Source: Chitinophaga vietnamensis | GTDB lineage: Bacteria; Bacteroidota; Bacteroidia; Chitinophagales; Chitinophagaceae | Assembly: GCF_902167635.1 (NCBI RefSeq) | Contig: NZ_CABHMS010000002.1 | Location: forward strand, 310,001-374,000 | Reading direction: 5' to 3' | Length of the DNA stretch: 64,000 bases | Part shown: one piece after another, positions 24,079-33,381 of the stretch | Layout: the number at the start of each line of letters is the position of its first letter | Position numbering within the stretch: the stretch's first letter is position 1 | Program-made: the position numbers and the translations under genes | The notes under the pieces: model-generated | Seen by the model: only the letters and a program-made list of their open reading frames with translations | Told to the model about the DNA's origin: nothing | Databases searched by the model: none

Positions 24079-24439
24079 TGGTGGTATGTGGCTTGTCGAA
24101 GAATATCGGGAACTCGGCCTCCATATCTTGCGGTGTGAGAGGCCGCAGTGTGTTGCTGATCAAGGGAATCAAGGCTTCCAGACCGGCCACCAGCTCCTTT
24201 CTGGCTACCCCCTTCTGCGTAAATTCCTGATCACGATGACGGATATACGCTGTTTTGGCCAGCGTGGCGCCAATAAGGAAATTGGTACCGCCGATGATAT
24301 GTAATACAAGATTACCGCTTGAATTTTTCACGGAGCCTTGCGTTTTCCACAGGTTCTCTTCCTGTTGGAACAGGTTGATCTCTGCGATCAGCTGGCGAAG
24401 GTCGCGTTCGTAGAAATCGGCGAGGGTGTTACCAAGCAT
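23996..24439 (-). CDS. DinB-like protein (DUF1572 type)
   Basis: A 147-residue four-helix protein: DFYERDLRQLIAEINLFQ, SSGNLVLHIIGGTNFLIGATLAKT with the first histidine, and the C-terminal VLVQLLLHLNYHLGQVNYLRRVL with the H-x3-H pair typical of DinB/DUF1572 metal sites. The function is probably metal-dependent but not defined. ATG lies two bases after the stop of the alkyltransferase-like gene, so the two are coupled. The 3' end overlaps the convergent DoxX-like gene by 83 bases. Confidence 0.82.
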   Translation of the reverse strand: MLGNTLADFYERDLRQLIAEINLFQQEENLWKTQGSVKNSSGNLVLHIIGGTNFLIGATLAKTAYIRHRDQEFTQKGVARKELVAGLEALIPLISNTLRPLTPQDMEAEFPIFFDKPHTTISYVLVQLLLHLNYHLGQVNYLRRVLE

Positions 24440-24441
24440 AT

Positions 24442-24777
24442 TTACAATTCAATTTCATTGATCGGATCCCAGAACAATTGTTGAAAATTCACCACCTTGC
24501 CATTCTTCACTTTCACGCCTTCCGCTTCCAGTTTCTTCTGGCGGGCGCCGTTGTCGCCGCTGAGGTGGCCGCTGCTGTTCACTACACGCTGCACAGGCAC
24601 CACAGGCTTTTGTCCGCTGGTAAAGGCCATAGCACGGCCTACCATCCTGGCGCCGGATTTCAGTCCCATCGCTTTGGCCACCGCGCCATAACTGGTTACG
24701 CGCCCTTTCGGAATGCTGCGCACAATATCGAAAATGCCTTTGTAGATGGCTTCCGTATCAGTTATTTGCTGTTTCAT
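24442..24777 (-). CDS. Alkyltransferase-like (ATL) DNA-lesion-binding protein
   Basis: A 111-residue protein equal to the DNA-binding domain of O6-alkylguanine transferases. The start at 24777 gives MKQQITDTEAIYKGIFDIV. The helix-turn-helix and 'finger' residues are present (GRVTSYGAVAKAMGL; Arg in SGARMVGRAM). The active-site PCHRV is replaced by PVQRV (61-65), so the alkyl-accepting Cys is Val and the repair reaction is impossible. Such ATL proteins flip out O6-alkylguanine and flag it for nucleotide-excision repair. It is coupled to the DinB-like gene behind it. Confidence 0.88.
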   Translation of the reverse strand: MKQQITDTEAIYKGIFDIVRSIPKGRVTSYGAVAKAMGLKSGARMVGRAMAFTSGQKPVVPVQRVVNSSGHLSGDNGARQKKLEAEGVKVKNGKVVNFQQLFWDPINEIEL

Positions 24778-24851
24778 GAATATAAGATACGAATTAATAA
24801 AGAATCTGCCAGCGATCGCCATACGGCTGGTAGATCGTATACCCCTTACCG

Positions 24852-25595
24852 TTATTCTTCCTCTTCCTCTTCGCCATATGCCAGTGCCACATCGATGAAC
24901 TGGATGAACAGCGCGCATATTTTATCGTCTTCATCATAACCGAAATACACCGGGTAGGCGCCGTCGCCGAAGCCGGTGGCGAAAATAGGCATCTTGTAAG
25001 CAGTGCCGGGCACCGTCCAGGATATCCAGTCGCCGCCACTGCGCTGGTATTCGGGATATTGCGCATAGCTATCTGCAAACAAGGCGGCAAAGTAATGATC
25101 GTAGATATTGCCATCGGGATGCTCGCGATGGAACTGGTCTTTAAAATCGCAATAGGCATCTCTCGTTTTGATATCTGCGATAGTGGCGAGGCCCGCATCT
25201 ACATTAAATCCGAAGAACTCGCCCGGCGCCATATTTTCCAGGTCTTCAATACCCACCAGGGCTTCTTCCAGTCTTACTGTACGCCTGCCGGTGAAATCCA
25301 CTTTTGCGGCAGCGTAACGGGCGCAGTCGCCCTCCGCCATCGTCGCTGCAATGGTCACATTAAATGTTCCCTGTGGCGCCTTGGTAAGATAAGGCTGGTC
25401 GTCGCGGCGCATCCATGCCAGCGGATCACGCACGAGGAGCATGCCGCTGGGAAGCGATACTTCGCCAACAGAAAAACGCCGCAGCGGGATGCCGCTGATC
25501 TCCTCTTCTTCAAAATAAGTTTCGAGATTGTAAGGCGGAGTTAATTTGCTTTTGTTCCTGGCGTATTTTTCCAGCCATTGTTGATCGGGTGCCAT
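24852..25595 (-). CDS. DUF4241 domain protein
   Basis: A 247-residue protein, started at 25595 (MAPDQQWLEKYARNKSKL). It shows what I recall of DUF4241: LPSGMLLVRDPLAWMRR near the N-terminus, then GDCARYAAAKVDFTGRRTVRWEE-like text, FFGFNVDAGLATIAD, and a C-terminal GDGAYPVYFGYDEDD followed by an acidic tail of six Glu. DUF4241 has no established function; some members lie beside toxin or immunity genes, but nothing here shows a toxin partner. It is probably soluble and cytoplasmic. Confidence 0.8.
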   Translation of the reverse strand: MAPDQQWLEKYARNKSKLTPPYNLETYFEEEEISGIPLRRFSVGEVSLPSGMLLVRDPLAWMRRDDQPYLTKAPQGTFNVTIAATMAEGDCARYAAAKVDFTGRRTVRLEEALVGIEDLENMAPGEFFGFNVDAGLATIADIKTRDAYCDFKDQFHREHPDGNIYDHYFAALFADSYAQYPEYQRSGGDWISWTVPGTAYKMPIFATGFGDGAYPVYFGYDEDDKICALFIQFIDVALAYGEEEEEE

Positions 25596-25639
25596 GTATT
25601 TCCTTTTTATCGTCGGGTTACAAGGCCAAAGATATAAAA

Positions 25640-26002
25640 CTATGCTCTTCCCCAGGCGATAAACCCTGCAACAAAAAAGCAGACGATATTGAATCCGATC
25701 ACCTGCGCTTCTCCACGTACGATGTGAAAGATGCTGGCGGCCACCATCAGCAGCATTACGCCGATAGCTGCGTAGCACGTGAGTTGAGGCCTGATGCCCA
25801 GCAGTCCGGGTAGTATTAGTCCCAGTGCGCCGAGCAGGTCTACAAAACCGGTAAATTTCAGGAAGGCCACAGGCGCCTGTCCCATCCAGGGGTATTTGGC
25901 GGCGAGCGCTTTAAGTGGTTGAAAGAATTTCATCCAGGCAGCCCAGCCCAGAACGCCCGCCAGCAAAGCTTGCGCGATCCATAGGAAAATGTGCTTTATC
26001 AT
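25640..26002 (-). CDS. DoxX-family membrane protein
   Basis: A 120-residue protein with four hydrophobic segments and the DoxX pattern: LLAGVLGWAAWMKFF near the N-terminus, FLKFTGFVDLLGALGLILPGLLGIRP in the centre and a C-terminal NIVCFFVAGFIAWGR. DoxX-like proteins are small inner-membrane proteins implicated in thiosulfate or quinone chemistry; the role here is unknown. It is divergent from the HxlR-type gene at 26128, which is the usual arrangement for HxlR control of a DoxX target. Confidence 0.87.
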   Translation of the reverse strand: MIKHIFLWIAQALLAGVLGWAAWMKFFQPLKALAAKYPWMGQAPVAFLKFTGFVDLLGALGLILPGLLGIRPQLTCYAAIGVMLLMVAASIFHIVRGEAQVIGFNIVCFFVAGFIAWGRA

Positions 26003-26127
26003 TTCTTTTTTGTTAAGGCGCCAAAATTAGCTAGGTTTGTTGGGCTCACGCGCGGCGCTTTCCTCCCGGATAGCACTTTCCGCTGAGATAGTAACGTTTA
26101 CGCACCCACGCTCAAACCTGTCAATTT

Positions 26128-26466
26128 ATGCTGAATGGACAAAGTTGCCCGGCAACGATGCGTTCCATCAAAGACGCGCTGGAAGCACTCGAAGGGAGAT
26201 GGAAATTATTGATACTGTTCTCGCTTTCGTCCGGGCCGAAACGCTTCCGGCAACTTTCAAAAGAGGTAGAAGGTATTTCCGACAAGATATTATCCAAAGA
26301 ACTAAAAAGCCTGGAAACCAATAAGCTGATCCACCGCGAAGTGCAAAACGCTTTTCCAACATCGGTGGAATATTCCATCAGCGCCCACGGCCGCTCGCTG
26401 GAAAAGTTGATCGCTGAACTACACTACTGGGGCCTGGCGCACCGGCAGGCGATCATCGGAAAATAG
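26128..26466 (+). CDS. HxlR-family transcriptional regulator
   Basis: A 112-residue winged-helix protein: CPATMRSIKDALEALEGRWKLLILFSL (the Cys near the N-terminus and the G-x-W-K-x-x-I signature), KRFRQLSKEVEGISDKILSKELKSLE (recognition helix) and VEYSISAHGRSLEKLIAELHYWG (wing and dimer helix). It probably senses reactive electrophiles and controls the divergent DoxX gene. The intergenic region is about 125 bases. Confidence 0.92.
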   Translation: MLNGQSCPATMRSIKDALEALEGRWKLLILFSLSSGPKRFRQLSKEVEGISDKILSKELKSLETNKLIHREVQNAFPTSVEYSISAHGRSLEKLIAELHYWGLAHRQAIIGK

Positions 26467-26525
26467 CATAAACTGCTTAATGAATTCTTAACATAGCACC
26501 TATACCCATGTAAAGGCAACTATTT

Positions 26526-26533
26526 TACTTTTG
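26526..26533 (+). promoter_or_regulatory. -7 element of the FecI operon
   Basis: TACTTTTG, an exact TAnnTTTG match, nine bases before the ATG at 26542, implying a very short leader. No clear TTTG at -33 was found. Confidence 0.5.
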
Positions 26534-26541
26534 TTCTGCTC

Positions 26542-27132
26542 ATGGAATCTTCAACAAAATACCATACTGCTGACGAGCGTTTGTTCAAAGACATCTATCT
26601 TACCTATTGGGATACCCTTTACCGGATTGCCAATAAGAAGATCGGCTACACGCAGGATGCAATGGATATTGTACAGGATACCTTCACTTATGTATGGCAG
26701 CAGTGGCCTACCCTGCAGCTCGATACGCCGAAAACCCGCTCTTTCCTCATCACCTGCCTCTATTACCGCATCTTCGGCTTCCTGCGCTCCAAAGGACTGA
26801 ACGAAAAACATCTGCAACATTTCCAGGCATATCTTGAAAACGAGATCGCGATATCACCCGATTATAATGCACAGGATATTGAAGCAGAGATAGAAGCCAT
26901 CAACATCGCCATCATGGGCGCGCTGGACCGCATGCCCGAGCGCATGAAACAGATCTTTATCCTCAGTCGTTATGAAAATAAATCCATTGAAGAGATAGCC
27001 ACCCTGTATGCTATCGCCCCCAAAACCGTCAAGAACCAGCTGAGCGATGCCATGCGCCGGCTCAAAGACTTCGCCGATTCCTATCCTGCCACCGCGCTGT
27101 TACCTATTATCCTCTTCCTGCTGGAAGATTAA
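26542..27132 (+). CDS. FecI-type ECF sigma factor
   Basis: A 196-residue sigma factor. Region 2: LFKDIYLTYWDTLYRIANKKIGYTQDAMDIVQDTFTYVWQQW (the D-x-x-Q-x-x-F helix); region 4: ALDRMPERMKQIFILSRYENKSIEEIATLYAIAPKTVKNQLSDAMRRLKD. The C-terminus ends in a hydrophobic patch (LLPIILFLLED), typical of the Bacteroidota FecI group. It should direct polymerase to the operon when the FecR protein downstream relays a signal from the outer-membrane receptor. A FecR gene follows 67 bases later. Confidence 0.93.
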   Translation: MESSTKYHTADERLFKDIYLTYWDTLYRIANKKIGYTQDAMDIVQDTFTYVWQQWPTLQLDTPKTRSFLITCLYYRIFGFLRSKGLNEKHLQHFQAYLENEIAISPDYNAQDIEAEIEAINIAIMGALDRMPERMKQIFILSRYENKSIEEIATLYAIAPKTVKNQLSDAMRRLKDFADSYPATALLPIILFLLED

Positions 27133-27199
27133 TCTCTGGTAATAATTTCTTAACATCAAATACCCGGGACTTTTTTCACTCCGTGCTCTAACGCTATGT

Positions 27200-28165
27200 A
27201 TGGAACCGGAAAAACAAATACCAGTAGCAATATTGGAACGCCTTTTTAAAGGCACTGCCACCAAAGAAGAGGCGGAGATGATCCGCCGCTGGATCCTTTT
27301 CATGGACATTGCTGATGAACATTTATCAGAAGAAACTTTACAAGCGGAGAAAATGGCTATGCTTTCCCGCATCATGGAAAGCAAGCCGGAAGCCATGGCG
27401 CCGCCGCACCGCCGTTCTGTGATCACTATCTGGAGAGCCGCCGCCGCAGTAGTGGTAATAACGTTTGCATCCTGGTTCCTGCTGCACCGCCATCAACGCC
27501 AACAAGCACGGGATCCGCAATACACCACCATTGCCGCTACCGATAAAAATGCCAAACATATCAAACTGCCCGATGGATCGGATGTGTGGCTGAATGCCCG
27601 TTCGAGATTGGAATACATAGAAGATGAGTTCAATAAAGAGAAACGATGCGTACGACTGACCGGCGAAGGTTATTTCGAGATCGCGAAAGATGATGCCCGT
27701 CCATTTATCGTGGCATCAGAAAATATTGAAACAAAAGTGTTGGGTACTGCCTTCAACATAGAAACCTATCCCGGCGAAGCCGAGATCAGGGTGGCGCTCG
27801 TACATGGCGCCGTAGCCGTGAAAGATACGCGCACTGACAACTATACGCTGCTGCATCCGAATGAAATGTTACGCTATTCCCGGAACAATAAAAAATGGGG
27901 CGTGGTGCCATTCGCCGCCGGCATGGTCCGCAACTGGATTGATGGTCACCTGATCTTTGAAGAACTGCCACTGGCCGATGTGCTGGACCGCTTCGCCTAC
28001 AAGTATGGCATAACGCTGCAATACAGTAAAGAACTGGTGAAGAACAAAAGAGTAACCGGCGATTTCCAACCCGGCAACTGGCAAACAGTATTGGACAATA
28101 TCCTTTTCATTCACAAACTGACGTACACTACTAAAAATGGTATTGTATATATAAACAAGCGGTAA
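27200..28165 (+). CDS. FecR-family anti-sigma protein
   Basis: A 321-residue inner-membrane protein. The N-terminal cytoplasmic part (1-75) binds the sigma factor. One membrane helix lies at about 80-95 (AAAVVVITFASWFLL). The periplasmic FecR domain follows, recognisable by KHIKLPDGSDVWLNARSRLEY, RCVRLTGEGYFEIAKDDARPFIV and TKVLGTAFNIETYPGEAEI, then a C-terminal domain (LADVLDRFAYKYGITLQY) that contacts the TonB receptor's STN domain. It lies between the sigma gene and the receptor, a standard trans-envelope signalling trio. Confidence 0.94.
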   Translation: MEPEKQIPVAILERLFKGTATKEEAEMIRRWILFMDIADEHLSEETLQAEKMAMLSRIMESKPEAMAPPHRRSVITIWRAAAAVVVITFASWFLLHRHQRQQARDPQYTTIAATDKNAKHIKLPDGSDVWLNARSRLEYIEDEFNKEKRCVRLTGEGYFEIAKDDARPFIVASENIETKVLGTAFNIETYPGEAEIRVALVHGAVAVKDTRTDNYTLLHPNEMLRYSRNNKKWGVVPFAAGMVRNWIDGHLIFEELPLADVLDRFAYKYGITLQYSKELVKNKRVTGDFQPGNWQTVLDNILFIHKLTYTTKNGIVYINKR

Positions 28166-28190
28166 ACAACCCTTTTCAACAAGTTTAAAA

Positions 28191-31100
28191 ATGGATCATA
28201 AGATTAAAAAGAAATTGGCGCCCCGCCGGTTCCTTCAGGCTATGCTATTGTCTTTACTGCTCCTGCAACTGGTATCCGCCAGCTATGCACAGATAGGCAG
28301 TTTAAAGCAAAGGGTAGACCTCAAACAGGACAAGACGACGGCGCTGGCTATCATCACTGCACTGGCGCAGCAATCCGGTTGCTCGTTTTACTACACCGCC
28401 GCTGAACTGGGAAGGATCAAAGTGGCCAGCTTCAGTGCCAGCGGCACTTTGGGCGCAGCGCTGCAAAAGCTGAAAGCCCTTGCCCCACTGGATTTCAAGG
28501 TGTCTGGTAATAATATATCCGTGCAGGTAACCAGCAACATGCCGGCATCCGGCAACGATACTACCGGCCTGCACACTTTCAAAGGACATATCACCGATGC
28601 CAAAACAGGCAAGCCCCTCGCGCATGTAGAAGTGTATGCACAGGAAGGCCACGGCGCTACCTCCACCGATGCCAACGGAAATTTTTCACTGCCAACAAAA
28701 GCAGCGCAGGACCTGCTGGTATTTTCCCACGCAGGCTATGCCAGCCAAGTGATCACCGCCAATACGCATATCCCGCTGGACCTCCGGATGGTGGCCGATA
28801 ACAGAACCTTATCCGGCGTAACGGTAGCCTCCCGCCGCAATCTGAATAATGAAGCGTCGCTGTTAAGTGAAAGACAACGCGCTGCTACGGTATCTGATGG
28901 TATCTCCGCAGAAAATATTGAGAAGACAGCGAGCATCACCACCACACAAGCTTTGCAAAGGGTGTCCGGCGTTACCGTAACGGATGATAAATATGTTGCG
29001 GTGAGAGGTCTCGGCGACCGTAGCGTGATCGGGCAACTCAACGGTATCCGCCTCTCTTCCTCTGATCCCGACAGAAGCACCATTCCACTGGATCTTGTAC
29101 CTGCTAACCTGCTCGATAATATTGTGGTATTCAAAACCATGACGCCGGATAAACCGGCAGATGCTTCCGGTGGTATCGTGGAATTGAAAACGCTATCTAT
29201 CCCTACCAAACAAACACTCAGCTTTACCGCGGAAACAGGCGCCAATTCCAACATCGGGATAGGCGGCAAGGTGAATAGTTTTTACAACAGCGATATGGGA
29301 TTTTTCGGCGGGAAGATAAAGGAACATGACCTGCAACCCGAATTCCTTCATCTCGACAAACGCTTTCCCGGCGGCCTTTCACAGATACAACAACTGGCGG
29401 CTGCCGCTAAAAATGATCCGTCGCTCCTCGCGCAGATCAACGATGTTAACAACATCATGCATCGCTTTGATCCCATACTCACCACGCGTTACAAAAAAGC
29501 GCCGCTGAATGGCATCTACAATATCACTTACGGCAATTCTTTATCTCTCTTCAAACAACATAAACTCGGTATTATCCTCAGCGGCAGTTATTACAACCGC
29601 ACCACTGATGTGACCGACGGTGCGCTGAATCAATACAGCATCTACCAGGGTGTGATGACAGGCAATTCATCTATCGACGAATCGCGCAATGTGCCGGCCT
29701 ACATTACCCCTAACACGCCTAACCTCGGAAAATATGTTGGTTATAAAGAGAACACTGGCACGCAAACGCTGAACTATGGCCTGTTAGGCGGCCTGGCCTA
29801 TCGTTTCAGTCCTGAACATGAGATCAGTTTTCAATACATGGGCAGCTGGGGCGGAGAAACGCAGGCGACCAGTCTTACCGGGCAATACGCTTATGTAACG
29901 GGCCTCAACGGACCGGTATACAGCAACATCTATTCTCTGAAACAAACCTGGCGCACTTTCAATACGCTCAACCTGCAAGGCGAACATAAATTCGGTACCG
30001 GCAAATACGCGCCCCGCCTGAGTTACAACGGCGCCTCGTCGCGTTCCACGCAGGATGATCCGGATTACCGTTTCGTGAACCTGGCCGACTACCGTCCTGC
30101 CGGTGGCGGCTATTACCAGTTGCCTGCACCCGATGTGAATGGCGCACGTTATATGGCCGTTACGGATTATTACGCGCTGGTATCCGGCTATGTGAATGGC
30201 TATGGCCCCTATGGCAAGATACAGGCCGATCCCAATGGCCGCCGCTTCCGCGATATGAACGAAACGAATTACAACTACAAGGCGGATGTGACATTGCCAT
30301 TCGGCATACGCGGACTGGATCAGGCTTTCAAGGCAGGCGTGAACTACCTGTACCGCGAACGCCACTTCAATGAGAATGTGCTCTCCCTACCGGGTTCGAG
30401 CTTCTCAACCTTGAAGCAGTATCCCTTGTACCAGGTATACGGCAATCTCGACAGGCTCGTAGGATACGACCAGGTGGGCATTCATTTGCCTGGCAGCAGC
30501 ACGCCGGAAGGCATGCCACTGGCCAGCGGATTTTTGTATAACATCAGAAAATCTCCCAACAACTACATCGGTTTTTATGAGACCAACGCTTTCTATGGTA
30601 TGCTGGATCTGCATCTCCTTAAAGATCTGCGTCTCACTGGCGGGGTGCGTTTTGAAAGGACCAATATTCAAAGTAAAGTCGACACCGCCGGCATTTACAT
30701 CGACCCATCGCTTTCGGAAGGAGGGATAAATCTCGTATATCCGGACCCGGTATCCCGGTACACCACCGGCTACAAACCTTACTACTCGGCCAATCTCACG
30801 TATTCTTTACATGATATGATGAACTTCCGCCTCGCCTACAGCACCTCGCTGGCGCGGCCCGAGATACGCGAGCTGACCAGCGTGTTCGAATTCGATCCCT
30901 TTCAACAAGCCCTGGTAGTAGGTAATCCGCACCTGGTGAACCAGCAAACCAGGAGTTACGATTTCCGTTGGGAATGGTTTCCGCATAAAGGAGAAGTGCT
31001 GGCTGCTTCTGTTTTTGCCAAAGAGATCAACAACCAGCTCGAAAAAGTTTTTATACAAAACTCCGACGGCGTAAATGCCACCTACCCGGAATTCCCCACA

Positions 31101-31661
31101 GTGGCCTATCAGAACAATCCTAATACCGGCCATGTATGGGGGATAGAGTTAGAGATCGTGAAGAACCTCGGCCTGCTCTGGCGCCCGCTGAATAATTTCT
31201 TCCTGGGTTCCAACCTCATGATGGCATCGAGCAATGTGCGCAAGAACCGCGAAAGACTGGAAGCCGCACGCATCATCGACCGGCAGTCGCCCGAAAGAAG
31301 CCCCTTGTTTGAACAGGCGCCTTATTCAGTGAATGGCTTCCTCAACTATACCAATAACAAGTATGGCACCGATGTCACCCTCACTTTCAACCTGGTAGGG
31401 GAGCGCCTGATACAGGTAAATATGGATGGCGCGCCTGATCTCTACAGCCGGCCGGTGCCCTTGCTGGACTTCGTATTCAGCCAGAAGCTCGCCAAAAGGC
31501 TCGTGATAAAGGGCTATGCCAAAAATCTTTTCAACAGCGCTTTTGAAGAAGTATACAGCAATCCCGGAACAGGCGGAAAATATTATGGTACAAAGTATAT
31601 CAGAAGAAGTTATCGCCGTGGCACGGAATATATGCTGGGACTCACTTATAACCTGTTCTGA
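28191..31661 (+). CDS. TonB-dependent receptor with STN signalling domain
   Basis: A 1156-residue outer-membrane receptor. Order of domains: signal peptide (to about residue 33, SYAQ); STN signalling domain (KTTALAIITALAQQSGCSFYYTAAEL...); carboxypeptidase-like regulatory beta-domain (TFKGHITDAKTGKPLAHVEVYAQ, about 128-200); plug (TTTQALQRVSGVTVTDDKYVAVRGLGDR); and a 22-strand barrel ending in ...YMLGLTYNLF with the final aromatic Phe. The STN domain matches the FecR partner upstream. The ligand is unknown. No SusD-type partner follows; instead a string of surface lipoproteins does. Confidence 0.93.
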   Translation: MDHKIKKKLAPRRFLQAMLLSLLLLQLVSASYAQIGSLKQRVDLKQDKTTALAIITALAQQSGCSFYYTAAELGRIKVASFSASGTLGAALQKLKALAPLDFKVSGNNISVQVTSNMPASGNDTTGLHTFKGHITDAKTGKPLAHVEVYAQEGHGATSTDANGNFSLPTKAAQDLLVFSHAGYASQVITANTHIPLDLRMVADNRTLSGVTVASRRNLNNEASLLSERQRAATVSDGISAENIEKTASITTTQALQRVSGVTVTDDKYVAVRGLGDRSVIGQLNGIRLSSSDPDRSTIPLDLVPANLLDNIVVFKTMTPDKPADASGGIVELKTLSIPTKQTLSFTAETGANSNIGIGGKVNSFYNSDMGFFGGKIKEHDLQPEFLHLDKRFPGGLSQIQQLAAAAKNDPSLLAQINDVNNIMHRFDPILTTRYKKAPLNGIYNITYGNSLSLFKQHKLGIILSGSYYNRTTDVTDGALNQYSIYQGVMTGNSSIDESRNVPAYITPNTPNLGKYVGYKENTGTQTLNYGLLGGLAYRFSPEHEISFQYMGSWGGETQATSLTGQYAYVTGLNGPVYSNIYSLKQTWRTFNTLNLQGEHKFGTGKYAPRLSYNGASSRSTQDDPDYRFVNLADYRPAGGGYYQLPAPDVNGARYMAVTDYYALVSGYVNGYGPYGKIQADPNGRRFRDMNETNYNYKADVTLPFGIRGLDQAFKAGVNYLYRERHFNENVLSLPGSSFSTLKQYPLYQVYGNLDRLVGYDQVGIHLPGSSTPEGMPLASGFLYNIRKSPNNYIGFYETNAFYGMLDLHLLKDLRLTGGVRFERTNIQSKVDTAGIYIDPSLSEGGINLVYPDPVSRYTTGYKPYYSANLTYSLHDMMNFRLAYSTSLARPEIRELTSVFEFDPFQQALVVGNPHLVNQQTRSYDFRWEWFPHKGEVLAASVFAKEINNQLEKVFIQNSDGVNATYPEFPTVAYQNNPNTGHVWGIELEIVKNLGLLWRPLNNFFLGSNLMMASSNVRKNRERLEAARIIDRQSPERSPLFEQAPYSVNGFLNYTNNKYGTDVTLTFNLVGERLIQVNMDGAPDLYSRPVPLLDFVFSQKLAKRLVIKGYAKNLFNSAFEEVYSNPGTGGKYYGTKYIRRSYRRGTEYMLGLTYNLF

Positions 31662-31665
31662 AAAA

Positions 31666-33360
31666 ATGGAAATTATGCATCACACCACTACAAAAGTTTT
31701 TTATCATACCGCGATGGCCTGCATCCTGCTGCTGGCGGCCGCCTGCAGCAAAGACAAATCAGACGTGCGCGCAGGCAATGAGCCGGATTACAGTAACATG
31801 GCCAAATCTACCGTGCGACTGGTAACCTTCACCAACAGCGATGTAATGGTGAACGGCGTTAAAGTCACCAGCTGGCATTTCAATCCTGCTAATAGTTCCC
31901 TGCCGGACGTGCCTTACCCAACGCCGTATTTCCCGAGCACCGGCAAATTAAGCGGCGCCTGGTTCCTGCCACAGCAATTCCTAGATGGCAAAGGACAGGC
32001 CACCATCAAAACCGGTTTGCCGCAAGGCGCGCCCGCACCGGATATCATGACGGATTCGTTCCAGGTGCAGGATGATTACAATCATCCCTGGGATTATTAT
32101 CTCGGCACCAGCGCAGAAGCGAAGAACGGGATCTACACTGTCAGCCGCGTACCGCGCACCACTGTGTTGCCGTCTGCACCGGATCATATCCGGATACGAC
32201 TCGTCAATCTCTGCACCGCCTTGGGGAATGGCGGTAGCGGTACACTGTCGCTGGCCTATGCTGATGGCACACCGGTGAGCAACACTACCTCCGGTATCGG
32301 AAATCATCAATGGTCCGATTATATAGAGCTGCCATATGGTACCTATCAGTTTAAAGTGCTGATCGATGGCAGCAATTTACAGATACCCGGCAAAACGCCT
32401 ACGCTCACCGAAGCCACTTCCGAAGATAACTTTTCATTGAAAGGCACACAGGTATATTACAGCCCGGTGCAAACGTTCCAGCCCGGCGGCGTGTATACGT
32501 TAGCGGTAGGAATAGGCTTCGGCGCTTACGGCTATAAGGAATATCCACTGTATCCTAATTGTTTTACTGTCATCACCGATATCACGCCGGCTGTTAATGT
32601 CACCTATGGCCATGTGCAACTGGTGAATGCTTTTGTAGATGGAAATATACAATGGCAGGTAGATGGCGCGAACGCCTCCACCGCAGCCTATGGAAAAGGC
32701 GGCAGCAACAGCACACTGGTGACTGGCGCACACACGATAAAAGTGATGGACGCGACTGGCAAAGTGCTGGTAGAAAAAAATATAGACCTCAAAGGCGGCG
32801 ATAACCTGAGCCTCTGGGTGTACCCGGATGTCAGCGGCAATGCCGCCATCACCGTAGTTGCCAACAATATGGGCGGTATCAGGGTGCAAGGCGCCAACCC
32901 TGATGGATCAGATGCCGCCAACAATATTTACGATCCGCTCAAATTCAATATGCTGGTGCAAACGCGCTTCCTGAACCTGTGTCCTGACCTGCCTTATGTC
33001 ACCTTCACCGGTATCAACGGCGCGCTGTTCCAGGACGGGATGTTCTCTGCCGCCGCTGCCGCGCAGCAATTGCAGCCGGGGCAGGCGCCTGCCGCTACTG
33101 TGGCGCCTTATCCGTATGTGGACCTGAAGGTCATCACCGGCGGCAATGTACAGGCCTATCGCTCGCAACCCGGTGTGATGCCCGGCGACCGCCTCACGGA
33201 TGTGCCGGCGCTTACCATTATGGATTTCGTAAGGATGCCAAACTATTATTTCTACAATGGCAACTACGGCGCCGAGCCGGGTGTGTACACGGTAGCGCTG
33301 ATAGGGCGCAGCAAGGCGGGGCAGCATCCCAAGATGATCGTGATAAAACATAACCAGTAA
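31666..33360 (+). CDS. Surface lipoprotein with DUF4397-like repeats
   Basis: A 564-residue lipoprotein. The start is placed at 31666 (ATG at 31675 is also possible), four bases after the receptor stop. The signal sequence ends in LLLAAACS (lipobox Cys). The mature protein has at least three beta-sandwich-like segments that begin like DUF4397 repeats: STVRLVTFTNSDVMVNG, HIRIRLVNLCTALGNG and VNVTYGHVQLVNAFVDGN. It is probably exported to the cell surface as a ligand-binding partner of the receptor. The binding target is unknown. Confidence 0.72.
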   Translation: MEIMHHTTTKVFYHTAMACILLLAAACSKDKSDVRAGNEPDYSNMAKSTVRLVTFTNSDVMVNGVKVTSWHFNPANSSLPDVPYPTPYFPSTGKLSGAWFLPQQFLDGKGQATIKTGLPQGAPAPDIMTDSFQVQDDYNHPWDYYLGTSAEAKNGIYTVSRVPRTTVLPSAPDHIRIRLVNLCTALGNGGSGTLSLAYADGTPVSNTTSGIGNHQWSDYIELPYGTYQFKVLIDGSNLQIPGKTPTLTEATSEDNFSLKGTQVYYSPVQTFQPGGVYTLAVGIGFGAYGYKEYPLYPNCFTVITDITPAVNVTYGHVQLVNAFVDGNIQWQVDGANASTAAYGKGGSNSTLVTGAHTIKVMDATGKVLVEKNIDLKGGDNLSLWVYPDVSGNAAITVVANNMGGIRVQGANPDGSDAANNIYDPLKFNMLVQTRFLNLCPDLPYVTFTGINGALFQDGMFSAAAAAQQLQPGQAPAATVAPYPYVDLKVITGGNVQAYRSQPGVMPGDRLTDVPALTIMDFVRMPNYYFYNGNYGAEPGVYTVALIGRSKAGQHPKMIVIKHNQ

Positions 33361-33381
33361 CAAACGACAAGCATTTATACG

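Noticed and set aside
24778-24918. Upstream start of the alkyltransferase-like gene
   Set aside because: The added residues are Arg/Gly-rich and unlike the family, and they overlap the 3' end of the DUF4241 gene.
31516-31665. Upstream start of the first DUF4397-like lipoprotein
   Set aside because: It would overlap the TonB receptor's 3' end in another frame and remove the signal peptide from the N-terminus.
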